From the NCBI GenBank assembly GCA_025924495.1, contig JAICIG010000399.1:1-7264 (forward strand): a stretch of DNA of 7,264 nt, read 5' to 3'. Position numbers and translations under genes: made by a program. Shown here piece by piece: positions 5,479 to 7,264 of the stretch. Numbering within the stretch: position 1 is the stretch's first letter; each line of letters starts with the position of its first letter. The notes beneath the pieces are model-generated. The model saw nothing but the letters and a program-made list of their open reading frames with translations, searched no databases and had not been told where the DNA came from. This DNA is from Pirellulales bacterium. Lineage in GTDB: Bacteria > Planctomycetota > Planctomycetia > Pirellulales > JAICIG01.

Positions 5479-6918
5479 TTAACGCCGGATTCGGCTGGGC
5501 AGCGGACGGTCGGCGATCGGGTCCGGCTTTACTCGGTCGCCTGGCAACATCAGCTCCATGCCGGGAGATAGGTAGTTAAAGTCCTCGCCCAACCGGTCCT
5601 GGTTAAGTTCGTAGATCTCCTTCCAGCGGCTAGCTTTGCCTAATTGACGCTTTGCAATGTCGAACAGAGTGTCCCCTTCGGCGACAAGATAGACCTGTCC
5701 GCCGCGAGCTGCTGCCGGCTGTGACGCGAGCATCATGGCGCCGTTGCGACGCTCCGGACCCTTACGCGGCTTTGGGCAGAGCTGCGGATAGTTCTGCTGC
5801 AGCACGGCGACATCGGGGATCGCGACTTCGTCGCCGACATCCAGCAGGTCGGGGTTGGGGAATCGCTCGCGATTGAACTCGTGCAGCGCTTGGAAGTATC
5901 CCTCGCTGCCATAGACTTTCTTCGAGATGGAAGCAAACGAGTCGCTTGCTTGCACCACATAGGCGCCGTTGGAATCGCCAAAATCCTGGCCGTCCTCCAG
6001 ACCCGAGTTGTTTCGCAGGTCATCGGCGTCGGCAGCCGAAATGTCTGCGTTGTCGGCCCTCCCCTGCCGCGAAGAAACGGGAGAGAAGGCGGGCGCCTGC
6101 TTGTTTCGGTACCCTTGGCCAAATGCCGGCGGGGCATTTGTCTGGTCGTCGGCAATTTCTTCGGGAGGCGATTGCGCAATGGGCGCTAATTCCACCTCTG
6201 CAGCGGAAGTTTGCAATCCGCCCGCCGAGCGATTGGCAAGACGCGACGCGGCGGGAAAGGGATCGTTCTCCGCGAGTTCAGCGGGGCCGCTCGCATTCTC
6301 CTCGGGCGCCTGTTCCTCGGCGATGCGGTATCCGTCGCCCGGTTGGCCCATTTCGCGCTCGGGCTCTCTCACATCTGCTGCCTCAGCCGGATCGCTGATC
6401 GCCGGATCGGTATTTGCGCCCTGCGGTTCGTCGCTTGCAACCGTGTTTTCACCATATCGACGGCCGAGCGGCGCCGCGTTGAAGTCAGTGTTCATGCCGG
6501 AGCGCTGCCCATATCGATCCGTCGGCGGCGCCTGCTCCTCCGGCACCATTGGCTCTTCCGTCAGGTCTTCACTGGGCGCGCCAGCTTCCATGGGGGACGA
6601 CCAGCCGTCCCGACCACCGCTTTGGTCGCGAGCATCGTCTGGCGACTGATCCCTTGTCGGGACATTTACGCCAAGCGTCGGAGCGCGGCCAAAGCTGGGC
6701 GCGGCCGGCTCGCGTCGCTCAAATGGCGCTTCCGTTCGCCCCGTGCCGCGCTCGGTTTGCCCCTTTTTTTCTTTAGAAGAGCTTTTGTCCGACGACGACT
6801 TTTTGGCGACGGCCGGCGTTGGCTGGGGGGTGCGGAGCCGCACAAACAGTACGCCGCCGAATACGCAGAGCAACACGGCGATAACCGACAGTCCGATTTT
6901 GACTTCTTTTCCCATCAT
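5479..6918 (-). CDS. Membrane-anchored protein with two LysM domains
   Basis: With the start at ATG 6918 the protein has 479 residues. It opens MMGKEVKIG and has one hydrophobic segment at about 6-28 (VKIGLSVIAVLLCVFGGVLF), followed by Arg, so the rest should face the periplasm. Residues of about 30-315 form a long acidic Pro/Glu/Asp/Ala-rich region, probably disordered. Two LysM modules, which bind peptidoglycan-type glycans, lie at about 320-369 (YVVQASDSFASISKKVYG ... VAIPD) and 409-461 (YLVAEGDTLFDIAKRQLG ... LMLPGD). The start is chosen because GGAGG lies about 8 nt upstream of it. The earlier ATG at 6933 overlaps that site. It follows rsmH by 136 bp on the same strand, with no promoter boxes seen between, so co-transcription is likely. 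It may anchor the wall to the inner membrane, which is inference. Confidence 0.87.
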   Translation of the reverse strand: MMGKEVKIGLSVIAVLLCVFGGVLFVRLRTPQPTPAVAKKSSSDKSSSKEKKGQTERGTGRTEAPFERREPAAPSFGRAPTLGVNVPTRDQSPDDARDQSGGRDGWSSPMEAGAPSEDLTEEPMVPEEQAPPTDRYGQRSGMNTDFNAAPLGRRYGENTVASDEPQGANTDPAISDPAEAADVREPEREMGQPGDGYRIAEEQAPEENASGPAELAENDPFPAASRLANRSAGGLQTSAAEVELAPIAQSPPEEIADDQTNAPPAFGQGYRNKQAPAFSPVSSRQGRADNADISAADADDLRNNSGLEDGQDFGDSNGAYVVQASDSFASISKKVYGSEGYFQALHEFNRERFPNPDLLDVGDEVAIPDVAVLQQNYPQLCPKPRKGPERRNGAMMLASQPAAARGGQVYLVAEGDTLFDIAKRQLGKASRWKEIYELNQDRLGEDFNYLSPGMELMLPGDRVKPDPIADRPLPSRIRR

Positions 6919-7054
6919 CAAGGTCTCCTCCATGAGACGAATGGCGTGGCATGCGGCAATTTTGCGACGAATTGGCAGTGAAGAATCGAGGCCTTACCGG
7001 TAGGCGGGATCTCGGGCTTCCAGGCGCGCCGCCCGCCAAGCCAACCTCAGGTCA

Positions 7055-7264
<210 letters not shown>

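Noticed and set aside
5471..5490. Short hairpin overlapping the LysM gene stop codon (CCGGC / GCCGG)
   Set aside because: The stem is only 5 bp and has no T-tract on the minus strand, so it is not a credible terminator.
6211..6981. 256-residue plus-strand frame opposite the LysM gene
   Set aside because: It is antisense to a well supported LysM protein, Arg/Ala-rich and without a ribosome binding site.

Overview
The window (about 60% G+C by eye) most likely comes from a planctomycete chromosome, probably of the Pirellula-like group. The main reasons are a full-length secreted DUF1571 protein, a family known to me essentially only from Planctomycetota, an FHA-GAF-histidine kinase whose phospho-acceptor region reads SHHIKNILQGI, and an rsmH gene followed directly by a membrane-anchored LysM protein. 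This assignment is inference from protein character. No rRNA or other marker gene is present.

Layout. Positions 1-57 (minus) hold only the first 19 codons of an exported protein that runs off the left edge. Positions 58-519 contain no complete gene but have the densest structure in the window: an AT-rich palindrome, a good sigma70-type promoter (TTGACA-17-TATGCT), a large imperfect hairpin that is also an inverted duplication of a zinc-ribbon-like coding fragment, and a perfect 9-bp hairpin. A stand-alone receiver-domain response regulator follows (520-897, TTG start behind a strong GGAGG), then a 262-bp gap and a 585-residue FHA-GAF-histidine kinase (1160-2917). These two probably form a signalling pair. 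The kinase converges, with only 12 bp between stop codons, on a glyoxalase II-like metallo-beta-lactamase hydrolase (2930-3598, minus).

A 379-bp divergent spacer (3599-3977) separates the hydrolase from the DUF1571 gene (3978-5183, plus). The end of this spacer carries two adjacent hairpins that both show AGGAC in a 7-nt loop just before the ribosome binding site, a layout reminiscent of CsrA/RsmA targets. The DUF1571 gene ends in a strong hairpin terminator (5237-5274). On the minus strand at the right, the C-terminal end of rsmH (7055-7264, running off the edge) is followed by a 479-residue protein with one N-terminal membrane segment, a long acidic disordered region and two LysM domains (5479-6918). 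It sits where ftsL is found in classical division/cell-wall clusters. The cluster stops there, because the next gene is the convergent DUF1571 gene.

Functionally the window combines a phosphorylation-signalling module, a small-molecule detoxification hydrolase, an uncharacterised planctomycete export-type protein and a cell-envelope tail of the rsmH cluster. No mobile element, CRISPR array, tRNA or rRNA was seen.
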